A stretch of 32,363 nucleotides of DNA from an uncultured Bacilli bacterium (GTDB lineage: Bacteria > Bacillota_I > Bacilli_A > RF39 > UBA660), in NCBI GenBank assembly GCA_905235045.1, contig CAJOJO010000012.1, positions 1-32,363 on the forward strand, in the 5' to 3' direction. Made by a program: the position numbers and the translations under genes. This document shows, piece by piece, positions 17,716-26,213 of the stretch (position 1 is the first letter of the stretch; each line of letters begins with the position of its first letter). The notes below the pieces were generated by a model. It was given only the letters and a program-made list of their open reading frames with translations. It did no database searches and was not told where the DNA came from.

Positions 17716-18126
17716 ATGTTTGAACAAGTAAGAGATATTTTAATCGCTAATTATAATCAAAAAATAGCTGAATTTGAAGCAATTAAAAAAGACGTTGAAG
17801 CAGTTGAAAAAGTTATTATGGATGATGATTCTGAAGATAGGTATAAAGCTGCCTTAAAAGAATTAAAATTACGTAAATTAAAAAAGAATTCTGATGAATA
17901 TAAACAAGAATTAGAAAAAATAGAAAGTGCGTATAATAAAAGTTTGCTTGTTTTTGAAGCTAATCATAATAAATATATCGAATTACGTAAAAAAATTGCT
18001 AAAATAGATATTTATGGTTATAATCGTAAAATAACACGTGTTGAAAATGCTAAAAATTTAGAAGAATTAAAAATAGATGAAGAAAAGGCTGCAAAAATTA
18101 TATCAGGTGAATTAGAAGACTTTTAA
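17716..18126 (+). CDS. Charged coiled-coil-like protein of unknown function downstream of ftsX
   Basis: 136 aa, Lys/Glu-rich, strong SD (AGGAGG), followed by a terminator. Confidence 0.75.
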   Translation: MFEQVRDILIANYNQKIAEFEAIKKDVEAVEKVIMDDDSEDRYKAALKELKLRKLKKNSDEYKQELEKIESAYNKSLLVFEANHNKYIELRKKIAKIDIYGYNRKITRVENAKNLEELKIDEEKAAKIISGELEDF

Positions 18127-18140
18127 TAAGTCTTTTTTTT
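18116..18140 (+). terminator. Terminator overlapping the end of the 136-aa ORF
   Basis: AAGACTT-TTAAT-AAGTCTT + T run. Confidence 0.75.
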
Positions 18141-18184
18141 ATGCATAAATTTAATTATTTTTTATATAATTAAATGGTGATATT

Positions 18185-18949
18185 ATGTTTAAAATAGGCG
18201 ATTTAGTAACGCGTAAATCATATAATAATGATTTAGTATTTAGAATTAATGATATTGTTGATGATTTATATATCCTATCAGGAATAAATATAAGATTATG
18301 TGCGGATAGTTATGAAGATGATTTAGAAAAATACGAAAAAGACATTGATCGTGAAGAAGATTATATTGATGATTCATTTAAATTAGAAAGAGATGATTAT
18401 TTTTATTTACCTGGTAAAATACTTCATATTGATAGTGATGATGATTATTTAGAACGTTGTTTAAACTATTACAAAAAAGTTAATATATGGGCTAAAGGAA
18501 TTTTAAAAAAAGAATATGAAGTAGCAGATATTATTTATGATTTATTAGATAAATATAAACCAGATATTGTCGTTATTACTGGTCATGATGCTTATTATCA
18601 TAAGAATAATATTAATGATATAAAAGCTTATAAAAATAGTTCCTTTTATGTTGATGCCGTAAAAGAAGCTAGAAAATATGAAAAAAGTCATCAAAAACTA
18701 GTTATTATTGCTGGTGGCTGTCAGTCGGATTATGAAGAGTTAATTAAAGCTGGCGCTAATTTTGCATCAAGTCCAAAAAGAATAAATATTCATGCTTTAG
18801 ATCCCGCTATAATAGCGGCTCATATTAGTTTATCTAGTGCAAACGATGATATAGATTTAAAAGGCATTTTAGAAACAACAAAATATGGAATAAGTGGCAT
18901 GGGTGGTATTATTACCAAGGGTACAATGTATAAAGGATACCCTAGATAG
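18185..18949 (+). CDS. yabG: Sporulation peptidase YabG
   Basis: KPDIVVITGHDAYY...SSFYVDAVKEARKYE...LVIIAGGCQSDYEELIKAGANFASSPKRINIHALDPAIIAA is diagnostic of YabG. Confidence 0.93.
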   Translation: MFKIGDLVTRKSYNNDLVFRINDIVDDLYILSGINIRLCADSYEDDLEKYEKDIDREEDYIDDSFKLERDDYFYLPGKILHIDSDDDYLERCLNYYKKVNIWAKGILKKEYEVADIIYDLLDKYKPDIVVITGHDAYYHKNNINDIKAYKNSSFYVDAVKEARKYEKSHQKLVIIAGGCQSDYEELIKAGANFASSPKRINIHALDPAIIAAHISLSSANDDIDLKGILETTKYGISGMGGIITKGTMYKGYPR

Positions 18950-18956
18950 GAGAAAA

Positions 18957-19169
18957 ATGAAAGTTGAAGAAATAAAAAAAACGTTACAACCAAAAATAGG
19001 TAAAACAATAACTATCAAATATAATTTAGGACGTAATAAATTTGAAAGTTATGAAGTTATTTTAAAAAAATTATATAAACATATTTTTTTAGTTGAATTA
19101 GGAAATACTTATGTTAAATCATTCTCATATTCTGATATAATTACGAAGACAATAAAAATTGATTATTAG
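18957..19169 (+). CDS. veg: Veg family protein
   Basis: MKVEEIKKTLQPKIGKTITIKYNLGRNKFESYEVILKKLYKHIFLVEL; directly downstream of yabG as in B. subtilis; start ATG 18957. Confidence 0.85.
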   Translation: MKVEEIKKTLQPKIGKTITIKYNLGRNKFESYEVILKKLYKHIFLVELGNTYVKSFSYSDIITKTIKIDY

Positions 19170-19236
19170 TTATTGCATTTTTTGAAATTATATTATACAA
19201 TTAAATTGACAGAATACTATGGAAGGAGAGATACAT

Positions 19237-19503
19237 ATGATGAAAATAACATCTGTAAATGTTTATTTGAAAGAAAACTCAAGAATGAAAGGATTAGCTT
19301 CAGTTTTATTAGATGATTGCTTTGTAATTAGAGATATTCGTATTATTGAAGGTGAAAAGGGATTATTTATTGCTATGCCAAGCAAGAAAAAAGCTGACGG
19401 TGAATATAAAGATATAGCTCATCCAATCACTCCAGAATGTCGTCAAATGTTTGAAGATGCAGTTATTAAAGCATATAAAGAAGAATTAGAAAAAGCTGAA
19501 TAA
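19237..19503 (+). CDS. spoVG: SpoVG family RNA/DNA-binding regulator
   Basis: MKITSVNVYLKENSRMKGLASVLLDDCFVIRDIRIIEGEKGLFIAMPSKKKADGEYKDIAHPITPECRQ; SD GGAGAG before ATG 19237. Confidence 0.96.
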   Translation: MMKITSVNVYLKENSRMKGLASVLLDDCFVIRDIRIIEGEKGLFIAMPSKKKADGEYKDIAHPITPECRQMFEDAVIKAYKEELEKAE

Positions 19504-19513
19504 GCTTTTTTTT
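19491..19513 (+). terminator. Terminator overlapping the spoVG stop codon
   Basis: AAAAGCT-GAATA-AGCTTTT + T run. Confidence 0.75.
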
Positions 19514-19514
19514 C

Positions 19515-19540
19515 ATATTTTTTTAGTTTGTTCATATATT
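19515..19540 (+). promoter_or_regulatory. Predicted SigE-like promoter of yabP-yabQ
   Basis: ATATT-N13-CATATATT, same spacing as the yunB site; weaker match to CATACAHT. Confidence 0.4.
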
Positions 19541-19557
19541 TAATTAGGAGGCAAATT

Positions 19558-19839
19558 ATGGACAAGGATACAATATATAATCATAGTATTACGCTTAATG
19601 AAAGAAAAAATTTAGTTATTTCAGGTGTTAAAAAAATTGATAGTTTTGATAATGAAGAGTTTCTATTAGAAACAAATATGGGTTATATTATTATTAAAGG
19701 TAAAGAATTAGAAATTGTTAAATTAGATACTTATCAAGGAAATGTTTCAATTAAGGGAATAGTTAATAGTTTAAATTATATGGAAGATACTAAGCAAAAA
19801 TCCAAAGAAGAATCATTACTTAGTAAATTATTTAAATGA
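19558..19839 (+). CDS. yabP: Sporulation protein YabP
   Basis: HSITLNERKNLVISGVKKIDSFDNEEFLLETNMGYIIIKGKELEIVKLDTYQGNVSIKGIVNSLNY typical of the YabP/YqfC fold; followed by yabQ. Confidence 0.92.
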   Translation: MDKDTIYNHSITLNERKNLVISGVKKIDSFDNEEFLLETNMGYIIIKGKELEIVKLDTYQGNVSIKGIVNSLNYMEDTKQKSKEESLLSKLFK

Positions 19840-20120
19840 GTTTAGATTTACAAATAAAGACAATAATTAGCTCTTTTTTCTTTGGTATTTATTTTGCTTT
19901 TATTATTTTGTTAAACTATAAATTAACATATAAACTAAAAAAAATATATAATATTATTATTACTTTTTTAGTTATCTTTTTTAATACTTTATTATATTTT
20001 TTAATTTTACTATATATAAATAATGGAATTATTCATATATATGGATTATTAGCGATGTTAAGTGGATGCCTACTCGAACAATATTTTGAGCATTTAATTG
20101 AAAAGTTATATAAAAAATGA
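19836..20120 (+). CDS. yabQ: Spore cortex biosynthesis protein YabQ
   Basis: 94 aa, multiple TM; ATGA overlap with yabP; followed by divIC. Confidence 0.82.
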   Translation: MSLDLQIKTIISSFFFGIYFAFIILLNYKLTYKLKKIYNIIITFLVIFFNTLLYFLILLYINNGIIHIYGLLAMLSGCLLEQYFEHLIEKLYKK

Positions 20121-20149
20121 TATACTTTTATTATAAAGTAGGTGATAAA

Positions 20150-20557
20150 GTGGCAAAAAAAGTTTCTAAATCAAAGAAAAAACGTTTACTTGTTTTTGGC
20201 ACGTTATCGCTTCTTATAATTGGTTATTTTATTTTTAATTTAGGATATAATGCATATAAATTATATAGCCTAAAAAAAGAAGAAAAAGAATTAAATACTA
20301 CATTAGTTGAACTAAAAAGACAAGCAAAAATTTTAAATGCAGAAATAGAAAAATTAAAAGATCCAGAATATATTGCTGCTTATGCAAGAGAAAATTTTTC
20401 ATATTCTAAAGATGGTGAAAAAATTATTAAATTAAATAATCAAACAAAGCAAAAAGAAGAAGAAAAATTTGAATTAAATATTGATTATAATTATATAATT
20501 TATGGTGGTATAGGTTTATTATTCATTATATTTATTTATATTCTAAAAAAAAAGTAA
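20150..20557 (+). CDS. divIC: Septum formation initiator family protein (DivIC/FtsB-like)
   Basis: N-terminal TM plus coiled coil, LKDPEYIAAYARENFSYSKDGEKIIKL motif; probable GTG start 20150 with SD AGGTGAT. Confidence 0.85.
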   Translation: MAKKVSKSKKKRLLVFGTLSLLIIGYFIFNLGYNAYKLYSLKKEEKELNTTLVELKRQAKILNAEIEKLKDPEYIAAYARENFSYSKDGEKIIKLNNQTKQKEEEKFELNIDYNYIIYGGIGLLFIIFIYILKKK

Positions 20558-20580
20558 TCATAATAGATTACTTTTTATAG
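20549..20580. terminator. Bidirectional terminator between convergent divIC and lemA-type genes
   Basis: AAAAAGTAATC-ATAATA-GATTACTTTTT 11-bp stem. Confidence 0.85.
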
Positions 20581-21114
20581 TTTAAAGTCTTTTGTATCTT
20601 TATCATACATATCTTTACCATCGAAATATGGTCTAACTTTGTAACCACTTATTTTAGCAACTATATTAGATGGAAAAGTTCTTGTCATTTTATTATAATC
20701 AGTAATAATATCATTATAGTATTTTCTGGCAGCGACTATTTCTGATTCTGATTCAAATAAACCAAGTTCAATTTTAATAAATGCTTCATTAGTTGCTAGT
20801 GCTTCAATAGTTTCTTTATAACTATCAAATTCGTTAATTGCCTCATATAATTTACGATCTAATTCAAAATTACTAAGTTTCATAGTTTTTAATTCTTCTA
20901 TTACTGTTAAAACTTCTTTTTCTTTTGAATTAGCTTTAATTATTTCAATTGATTTATTTAATAAATCAAATCTTTTTCTTAAAGTTGTATCGATAAATGC
21001 TTCGGCTTCATTTATTCTAATTATAAAATTTTGGTAATTATTATAAATAGTTATATACCATATTAGTATTAAGCCAACAATAATAATTATAATTAATCCT
21101 ATTTCAAATGACAT
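20575..21114 (-). CDS. LemA family protein
   Basis: N-terminal TM then YNNYQNFIIRINEAEAFIDTTLRKRFDLL...ARKYYNDIITDYNKMTRTFPSNIVA typical of LemA. Confidence 0.92.
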   Translation of the reverse strand: MSFEIGLIIIIIVGLILIWYITIYNNYQNFIIRINEAEAFIDTTLRKRFDLLNKSIEIIKANSKEKEVLTVIEELKTMKLSNFELDRKLYEAINEFDSYKETIEALATNEAFIKIELGLFESESEIVAARKYYNDIITDYNKMTRTFPSNIVAKISGYKVRPYFDGKDMYDKDTKDFKL

Positions 21115-21165
21115 ATAATCACCCTAAAGTCATTATAGCAAATTCCGACATATTTTTCAATTTTT

Positions 21166-21495
21166 TTATAAATTATAGTTTATTTTTTCATCAAAAGTAA
21201 TAAAGTCAACATAAATCATAAGAAGTAAAAACCATTTACCGGTACTTGGATCACTTAGAATTATATGATCTCTACCTGATTGCTCAACAATTCCACTAAA
21301 TTCACGATCTTTAAATTGTTCGGAATCAGGAAATGTCATATGAACATTTACTTTTTTACCTTTATTCATTCTTAAGATGTTTTCAATATATGATTGTTCA
21401 AATGGCATATCAATAGTAGGTGCGGTTTGTTGATTAGGGGTTACGGTCCCATTATTATAGATTGGTTGACCGGGAAAAACATTTTCATTAAACAT
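21166..21495 (-). CDS. gerQ: Spore coat protein GerQ
   Basis: SYIENILRMNKGKKVNVHMTFPDSEQFKDREFSGIVEQSGRDHIILSDPSTGKWFLLLMIYVDFITFDE matches GerQ. Confidence 0.92.
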   Translation of the reverse strand: MFNENVFPGQPIYNNGTVTPNQQTAPTIDMPFEQSYIENILRMNKGKKVNVHMTFPDSEQFKDREFSGIVEQSGRDHIILSDPSTGKWFLLLMIYVDFITFDEKINYNL

Positions 21496-21596
21496 AAAAT
21501 CATCCTTTCTTATAAATAATATTAAAAAGAAAGAAAAATATACCTTGTTATTTAGTTATTTTTATAGTATGATTAAATAGAGAATAGGGTGATTAT

Positions 21597-22373
21597 ATGA
21601 ACTTACTATTATATTTAGATAAAAATGCTTTTGGTATTGCCTTACCTGATTTGCTAGATAAAATAAAAAAAAGTAGTTGGGTTAAAGGATTTGAAGTTAA
21701 TATTGATTTTTCAAATAAAGAAGAACAAAAGTATTTGAAAGATTTAGCTTTGATGTGTAATAAAAATAACTTGATATTACAAGTTCATGCTCATATAGTA
21801 GATGAAATGATTGAACAATTAGCTTTTTATCATGAAGTATCTTCTATTTATGGAAAAACATTAAATATGGTAAATCATCCAATCGCTTCTGAGAATATTT
21901 ATTTAGCGCAAGAAAAAACTAATATTTTATTTTCAAAAATATTAAATTATATATATGACAATAAATTTAATTTAACGATAAGTATTGAAAATTTAAGTTC
22001 AAGAGCTAATACAGTTCGTTTATCAAAAAAATTATTATTACCTGTTTTAAGTAATAATGAGGATCTAAATTTTACTTATAATATTGGTAATGAATTAAGA
22101 GATTATGGCAAAATTACTGATGTTGATAAATTATTTATGGATAGACTAAATAATGTTCATATTTATTCTTTTGACTATAAAAAAATTCATAAATCAATTA
22201 TAAAAAGTGATGTTCATATGACTGATTTTATTAAGGCGTTATCATTTTTAAAACAAAATAACTACAAAGGTAATTTAGTATTAGACTATGATTTTAGTTT
22301 ATTAGGATTTAGTAATGAAGAAAGATTAGATAAATTATTAGAAAACGCTAAATTTATAAGTGAATATATTTAA
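21597..22373 (+). CDS. TIM-barrel sugar phosphate isomerase/AP endonuclease family-2-like protein
   Basis: VHAHIVDE, MVNHP, LTISIENL, NVHIYSFD and LVLDYD segments at TIM-barrel-like spacing. Confidence 0.65.
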   Translation: MNLLLYLDKNAFGIALPDLLDKIKKSSWVKGFEVNIDFSNKEEQKYLKDLALMCNKNNLILQVHAHIVDEMIEQLAFYHEVSSIYGKTLNMVNHPIASENIYLAQEKTNILFSKILNYIYDNKFNLTISIENLSSRANTVRLSKKLLLPVLSNNEDLNFTYNIGNELRDYGKITDVDKLFMDRLNNVHIYSFDYKKIHKSIIKSDVHMTDFIKALSFLKQNNYKGNLVLDYDFSLLGFSNEERLDKLLENAKFISEYI

Positions 22374-22392
22374 AAAGAGCTTTGCTCTTTTT
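22372..22392. terminator. Bidirectional terminator between convergent genes
   Basis: AAAAAGAGC-TTT-GCTCTTTTT. Confidence 0.85.
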
Positions 22393-22693
22393 AATTTTCT
22401 ACTGATAATTCAATAATTAAATCCATGTTATCATCATCGTGCATAATGTTTTTATGTAGTTCACCACATTTTTCACATTTATAGATAATTTTGTAAGTGC
22501 TTTTGAATTTTTCAATACCAATCGGTTTTAATAATCCTTGACAGTTATTTAATCTATCACCAGGTAAAATATCAACATGTTTTGAATATAAACAAAAAGG
22601 GCAATGATCTCTAGCTGTGTAAGTTGATTTAGTAACTTTTTTGCCACAATTTAAACAAGTAAAATCTTCATTTTTCATTGTAAATTTTTTCAA
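22391..22693 (-). CDS. RNHCP domain-containing protein
   Basis: CLNCGKKVTKSTYTARDHCPFCLYSKHVDILPGDRLNNCQGLLKPIG (RNHCP-family pattern, here RDHCP) plus CEKCGELH; probable TTG start 22693 after SD GGTGAT, alternative ATG 22705. Confidence 0.82.
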   Translation of the reverse strand: MKKFTMKNEDFTCLNCGKKVTKSTYTARDHCPFCLYSKHVDILPGDRLNNCQGLLKPIGIEKFKSTYKIIYKCEKCGELHKNIMHDDDNMDLIIELSVEN

Positions 22694-22758
22694 GTTAATC
22701 ACCATCTAAATTATATCATATTTCCTTATTTTATGGTATAATTATTAAGGTGGTTAAA

Positions 22759-23484
22759 ATGGACTATAAAATAATGATTAATGAGTTTGAAGGTCCAATG
22801 GATTTATTACTTCATTTAATAAAAAAGTCAGAATTAAATATTTATGATATAAGTATTGAAGAAATAACTAAACAATATTTAGATTATATAAGTGCGATGG
22901 AAAGGCTTGATTTAGATGTTGCTAGTGAGTATTTAATTATGGCCGCAGAATTAATTGAAATTAAATCTGCAATGCTACTTCCTAAACCAGTGGTAGAGGA
23001 CGAAGATGAATATGAAGAAGACCCTAAAGAAAAATTGATTGCTCGTTTATTAGAATATAAAAAGTATAAAGAAATGACACAAGAATTTAAAAAATTAGAA
23101 GAAGAACGTAAAGAAATTTATACTAAAGAAATAAGTGATTTAAATGAGTATAAACAAAGTGGGGTTGTTGATTTAGGAGATATTGATTTAGATAGTTTAT
23201 TAGATGCTTTTAATAAATTTTTAGAACGTAAAAAATTAGACGAGCCACTAAATACAAAGGTTACTAAAAAAGAATATTCTATTAATGAAAGAAGTAACGA
23301 AATTAAAAATATCTTAAAGAAAAAAAAGAAAGTTAATTTTGAAGAATTATTTGATCAATTTAATAAAGATTATGTTGTTGTAACATTCTTATCTATTTTA
23401 ACAATGGCAAAAAAACAAGAATTAGTTATAATGCAAGAAAATAACTTTAGCGAAATTATTATTTCTTTAAAAGGAAGTGAATAA
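22759..23484 (+). CDS. scpA: Segregation and condensation protein A
   Basis: INEFEGPMDLLLHLIKKSELNIYDISIEEITKQYLDYI signature; followed by scpB. Confidence 0.96.
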   Translation: MDYKIMINEFEGPMDLLLHLIKKSELNIYDISIEEITKQYLDYISAMERLDLDVASEYLIMAAELIEIKSAMLLPKPVVEDEDEYEEDPKEKLIARLLEYKKYKEMTQEFKKLEEERKEIYTKEISDLNEYKQSGVVDLGDIDLDSLLDAFNKFLERKKLDEPLNTKVTKKEYSINERSNEIKNILKKKKKVNFEELFDQFNKDYVVVTFLSILTMAKKQELVIMQENNFSEIIISLKGSE

Positions 23485-24036
23485 ATGGAAGCAGTATTAG
23501 AAGGATTGCTATTCCTAGTTGGTGATGAAGGAATTACTTTATCGAGATTAAAAGAAATCTTAGAAATAGAAGATGACGAATTAAATAAGGTAATTGAAAC
23601 ATTAGAAAATGAGTATGATAAAAGTAATCGTGGTATAAAGTTAGAATTATTAGGTAATAAATTAAAATTAACAACTAAAAAAGAACATAAAGAATATTAT
23701 GAACGATTAGTTGAAACTGATGATTCAATACTTAGTCAAGCATCATTAGAAACTTTAGCAATTATAGCTTATAATGAACCAATAACTAGAGCTAGTATTG
23801 ATGAAATAAGAGGAATTGATAGTAGTTATGTCATTAGGAAATTATTACTTAAGAACTTAATTAAAGATATGGGTAGATCTGATGCTCCAGGGCGTCCAAT
23901 CTTATATGGCGTTACTGATGAGTTTTTGGATTATTTTGGTTTATCTAGTATTGATGAATTACCAAAATTAGAAGAAGTAGAAATTGATGAAGAAGAAACT
24001 GATTTATTTACTTCTAAATATAATGAATTGAATTAA
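23485..24036 (+). CDS. scpB: Segregation and condensation protein B
   Basis: EAVLEGLLFLVGDEGITLSRLKEIL...LETLAIIAYNEPITRASIDEIRGIDSSYVIRKLLLKNLIKDMGRSDAPGRPILYG. Confidence 0.96.
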   Translation: MEAVLEGLLFLVGDEGITLSRLKEILEIEDDELNKVIETLENEYDKSNRGIKLELLGNKLKLTTKKEHKEYYERLVETDDSILSQASLETLAIIAYNEPITRASIDEIRGIDSSYVIRKLLLKNLIKDMGRSDAPGRPILYGVTDEFLDYFGLSSIDELPKLEEVEIDEEETDLFTSKYNELN

Positions 24037-24056
24037 TTATAGCTATGTGCTATAAT
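24028..24056 (+). promoter_or_regulatory. SigA-type promoter of the tRNA gene
   Basis: TTGAAT-N17-TATAAT with TGTGC extended -10 context; -35 overlaps the end of scpB. Confidence 0.75.
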
Positions 24057-24064
24057 TAAAACAC

Positions 24065-24150
24065 ACTGGCCTGGCGGAATGGTAGACGCGATGGACTCAA
24101 AATCCATTGGTAGCAATATCGTGAGGGTTCAAGTCCCTTGGCCAGTACCA
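24065..24150 (+). tRNA. tRNA-Leu (anticodon CAA)
   Basis: Acceptor ACTGGCC/GGCCAGT, anticodon stem-loop ATGGA-CTCAAAA-TCCAT, long class II variable arm, GGTTCAAGT T-loop, encoded CCA. Confidence 0.95.
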
Positions 24151-24194
24151 ATTAATAATATAAGACTGATTAGTCTTTTTTAGTAGGTGATGTT

Positions 24195-24911
24195 ATGGAG
24201 AGACTACAAAAAGTTATTGCTAATTTTGGTTATACTTCAAGAAGAAAAGCAGAAGAACTTATTTTAGCTGGTAAGGTTAAAGTAAATGGTGAAGTAGTAA
24301 AAGAATTAGGAACTAAAGTTGATTCTAGTGATACAATTGAAGTAGAAGGCCATGTTTTAGAAAATAAAGAAAAAGTTTATTTTTTACTTAATAAACCTAG
24401 AGGAGTTATAACATCAGTAACAGATGATAAAGATAGAAAAACGGTTGTTGATTTAATTAATACTGATAAAAGAATATATCCAGTAGGACGATTAGATTAT
24501 GACACAACTGGAGCATTACTTTTAACTAATGATGGAGAACTTGCTAATTTACTTATGCATCCTAAAAACGAAATTGATAAAGTATATGTTGCTAAAGTAA
24601 AAGGTTTAATTGGTAAAAAAGAATTAACTACTTTAGCTAATGGAGTTATTATTGATGGTATTAAAACAAGTAAAGGAAAAGCAAGAATTTTAAAATATGA
24701 TAAAAAATCTGATACATCAATTGTTGAATTAACAATTCATGAAGGAAAAAATCATCAAGTAAAAAATATGTTTAAGGCTATTGGTTATGATGTTTTAAAA
24801 CTTAAAAGAGAAAGAATTGCTTTCTTAGATGTTAAGGGATTAAATTCAGGTGAATATACCATCCTTAATCCAAAGGAAGTAAAAAAGTTATATAATGAGG
24901 TAAAAAAATAA
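24195..24911 (+). CDS. rluB: RluB/RsuA-family pseudouridine synthase
   Basis: S4 domain MERLQKVIANFGYTSRRKAEELILAGKVKVNGEVV; catalytic PVGRLDYDTTGALLLTNDGELANLLMHP; adjacent to scpAB. Confidence 0.93.
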   Translation: MERLQKVIANFGYTSRRKAEELILAGKVKVNGEVVKELGTKVDSSDTIEVEGHVLENKEKVYFLLNKPRGVITSVTDDKDRKTVVDLINTDKRIYPVGRLDYDTTGALLLTNDGELANLLMHPKNEIDKVYVAKVKGLIGKKELTTLANGVIIDGIKTSKGKARILKYDKKSDTSIVELTIHEGKNHQVKNMFKAIGYDVLKLKRERIAFLDVKGLNSGEYTILNPKEVKKLYNEVKK

Positions 24912-24936
24912 AGAAAACTATTTAGTTTTCTTTTTT
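24910..24936. repeat. 27-bp terminator-like direct repeat, copy 1
   Basis: AAAGAAAACTATTTAGTTTTCTTTTTT, identical to 25840-25866; GAAAACT-ATTT-AGTTTTC hairpin. Confidence 0.9.
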
Positions 24937-25709
24937 GTTAATAATTTATCAATATTTTTTTCAAAATCAATTTTTAAATTAGCTTTTTTTCTTATTTCTT
25001 TGTAATTTTCTTCTAATTCTTGAATTCTTTTTTTAAAAGCTTTTTTATCAATTCCTTTTACATTGTTCATAAATCTATATAATCCTAATGTACTATTTGA
25101 TTTTATTGCTCCTTGCTCAAGAACTTTTACATCAGCACCTTTAACATTTTTAAAAAAGGTGGTACATAAATCAGCATCATTACTTTGGGCAACAACTTGT
25201 TCAAGGAACTTAATATCAGCATCTTTAATATTACTTGCAAACAAATAACTATAATAAGGATCTTGGGCAACAATTTTTTCATGAGCTTTAATATTAGCTC
25301 CATTAATATCTCGTGCAAATTTATAACTAGTACTAGGATCATTAAATTTTATTATTGCAGTCTCAATTTTTTTAATATCTGCCCCATTTACTTCAGCAAA
25401 TTTTAGTATACTATTTTTATTATTATTTTCTAACACTATTTTTTCACAGGAATTAATATCTGCCCCATTTATATGTAATGCCCATTCAACAATAAGTTGT
25501 ACGTTTTTATATTTAAATAATACTTTTTCATGTTCTTTTATATTAGCTCCTTCTATATATCTACTAAACATATAAGAAATATAAGGACTACCTAATTCTA
25601 AAATATCACTTTCTAATAGTGATACTATTTCTTTATCGGTCATTTCACTTTTTAATTTTATCACTTTTTCAAATATTTCTCTATCGTAAAAAAATTCATC
25701 TTCTATCAT
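24918..25709 (-). CDS. Tandem-repeat protein (about seven 26-30-aa units, E..V......Y.FA..I.GADIK), function unknown
   Basis: Repeated GANIKEHEKV, GADINSCEKI, GADIKKIETA, GANIKAHEKI, DADIKFLEQV, GADVKVLEQG, GIDKKAFKKR; SD GGAGGAAA upstream. Confidence 0.85.
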   Translation of the reverse strand: MIEDEFFYDREIFEKVIKLKSEMTDKEIVSLLESDILELGSPYISYMFSRYIEGANIKEHEKVLFKYKNVQLIVEWALHINGADINSCEKIVLENNNKNSILKFAEVNGADIKKIETAIIKFNDPSTSYKFARDINGANIKAHEKIVAQDPYYSYLFASNIKDADIKFLEQVVAQSNDADLCTTFFKNVKGADVKVLEQGAIKSNSTLGLYRFMNNVKGIDKKAFKKRIQELEENYKEIRKKANLKIDFEKNIDKLLTKKKTK

Positions 25710-25839
25710 GATTTTCCTCCAATTATTTTAAATGATGGCTTTTATTTAAATAATTAGTAATAAAGTAACACCAAAAATTTATAATAGTTTTTTAATAAAT
25801 TTATTATATATAAAAATATTAAAAAACGCAAGAAATTAA

Positions 25840-25866
25840 AAAGAAAACTATTTAGTTTTCTTTTTT
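25840..25866. repeat. 27-bp terminator-like direct repeat, copy 2
   Basis: Identical to 24910-24936. Confidence 0.9.
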
Positions 25867-26213
25867 ACTTTCTCATTAACTTTAGTAAATATTCCTTCTT
25901 CTACTAAAGCATCCATTCTTCTGTTATAATCTCTTTTAACTTTTATAGCAAATTCAATATTAGTATTTTCATTATAGAATGGGAAGTATGCTTGACCAAA
26001 TGTATCATCTAAAACGAAGATGTTTTCATTTTCGTCAAAGTCTAAAGTATCAGTATTAATTTCAATATATAGTTCAATTTCATCAATAAGTGGTTGTCGG
26101 TAAGATACTTTAGGTTCTTGAATATTTCTCATCCAGCCACTATCTTTAAAACCTACTTCTTTTAATTTTTCAACTGTTATACCATCATTTAACTCATAAT
26201 GATTTCGTTCCAT
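25848..26213 (-). CDS. Conserved-looking protein of unknown function, coupled to ferredoxin
   Basis: 121 aa; start codon overlaps the ferredoxin stop codon. Confidence 0.7.
   Translation of the reverse strand: MERNHYELNDGITVEKLKEVGFKDSGWMRNIQEPKVSYRQPLIDEIELYIEINTDTLDFDENENIFVLDDTFGQAYFPFYNENTNIEFAIKVKRDYNRRMDALVEEGIFTKVNEKVKKKTK

Noticed and set aside
24065-24150. tRNA-Leu as an ICE attachment site for the T4SS
   Set aside because: About 11 kb of core genes separate it from the T4SS, and no tRNA 3'-end repeat was seen near 12.9-13.0 kb.
25063-25406. Plus-strand ORFs 25063-25248 and 25185-25406 and minus ORF 25127-25342
   Set aside because: Out-of-frame readings of the repeat-protein gene; their apparent repeats are by-products of the real coding repeats.
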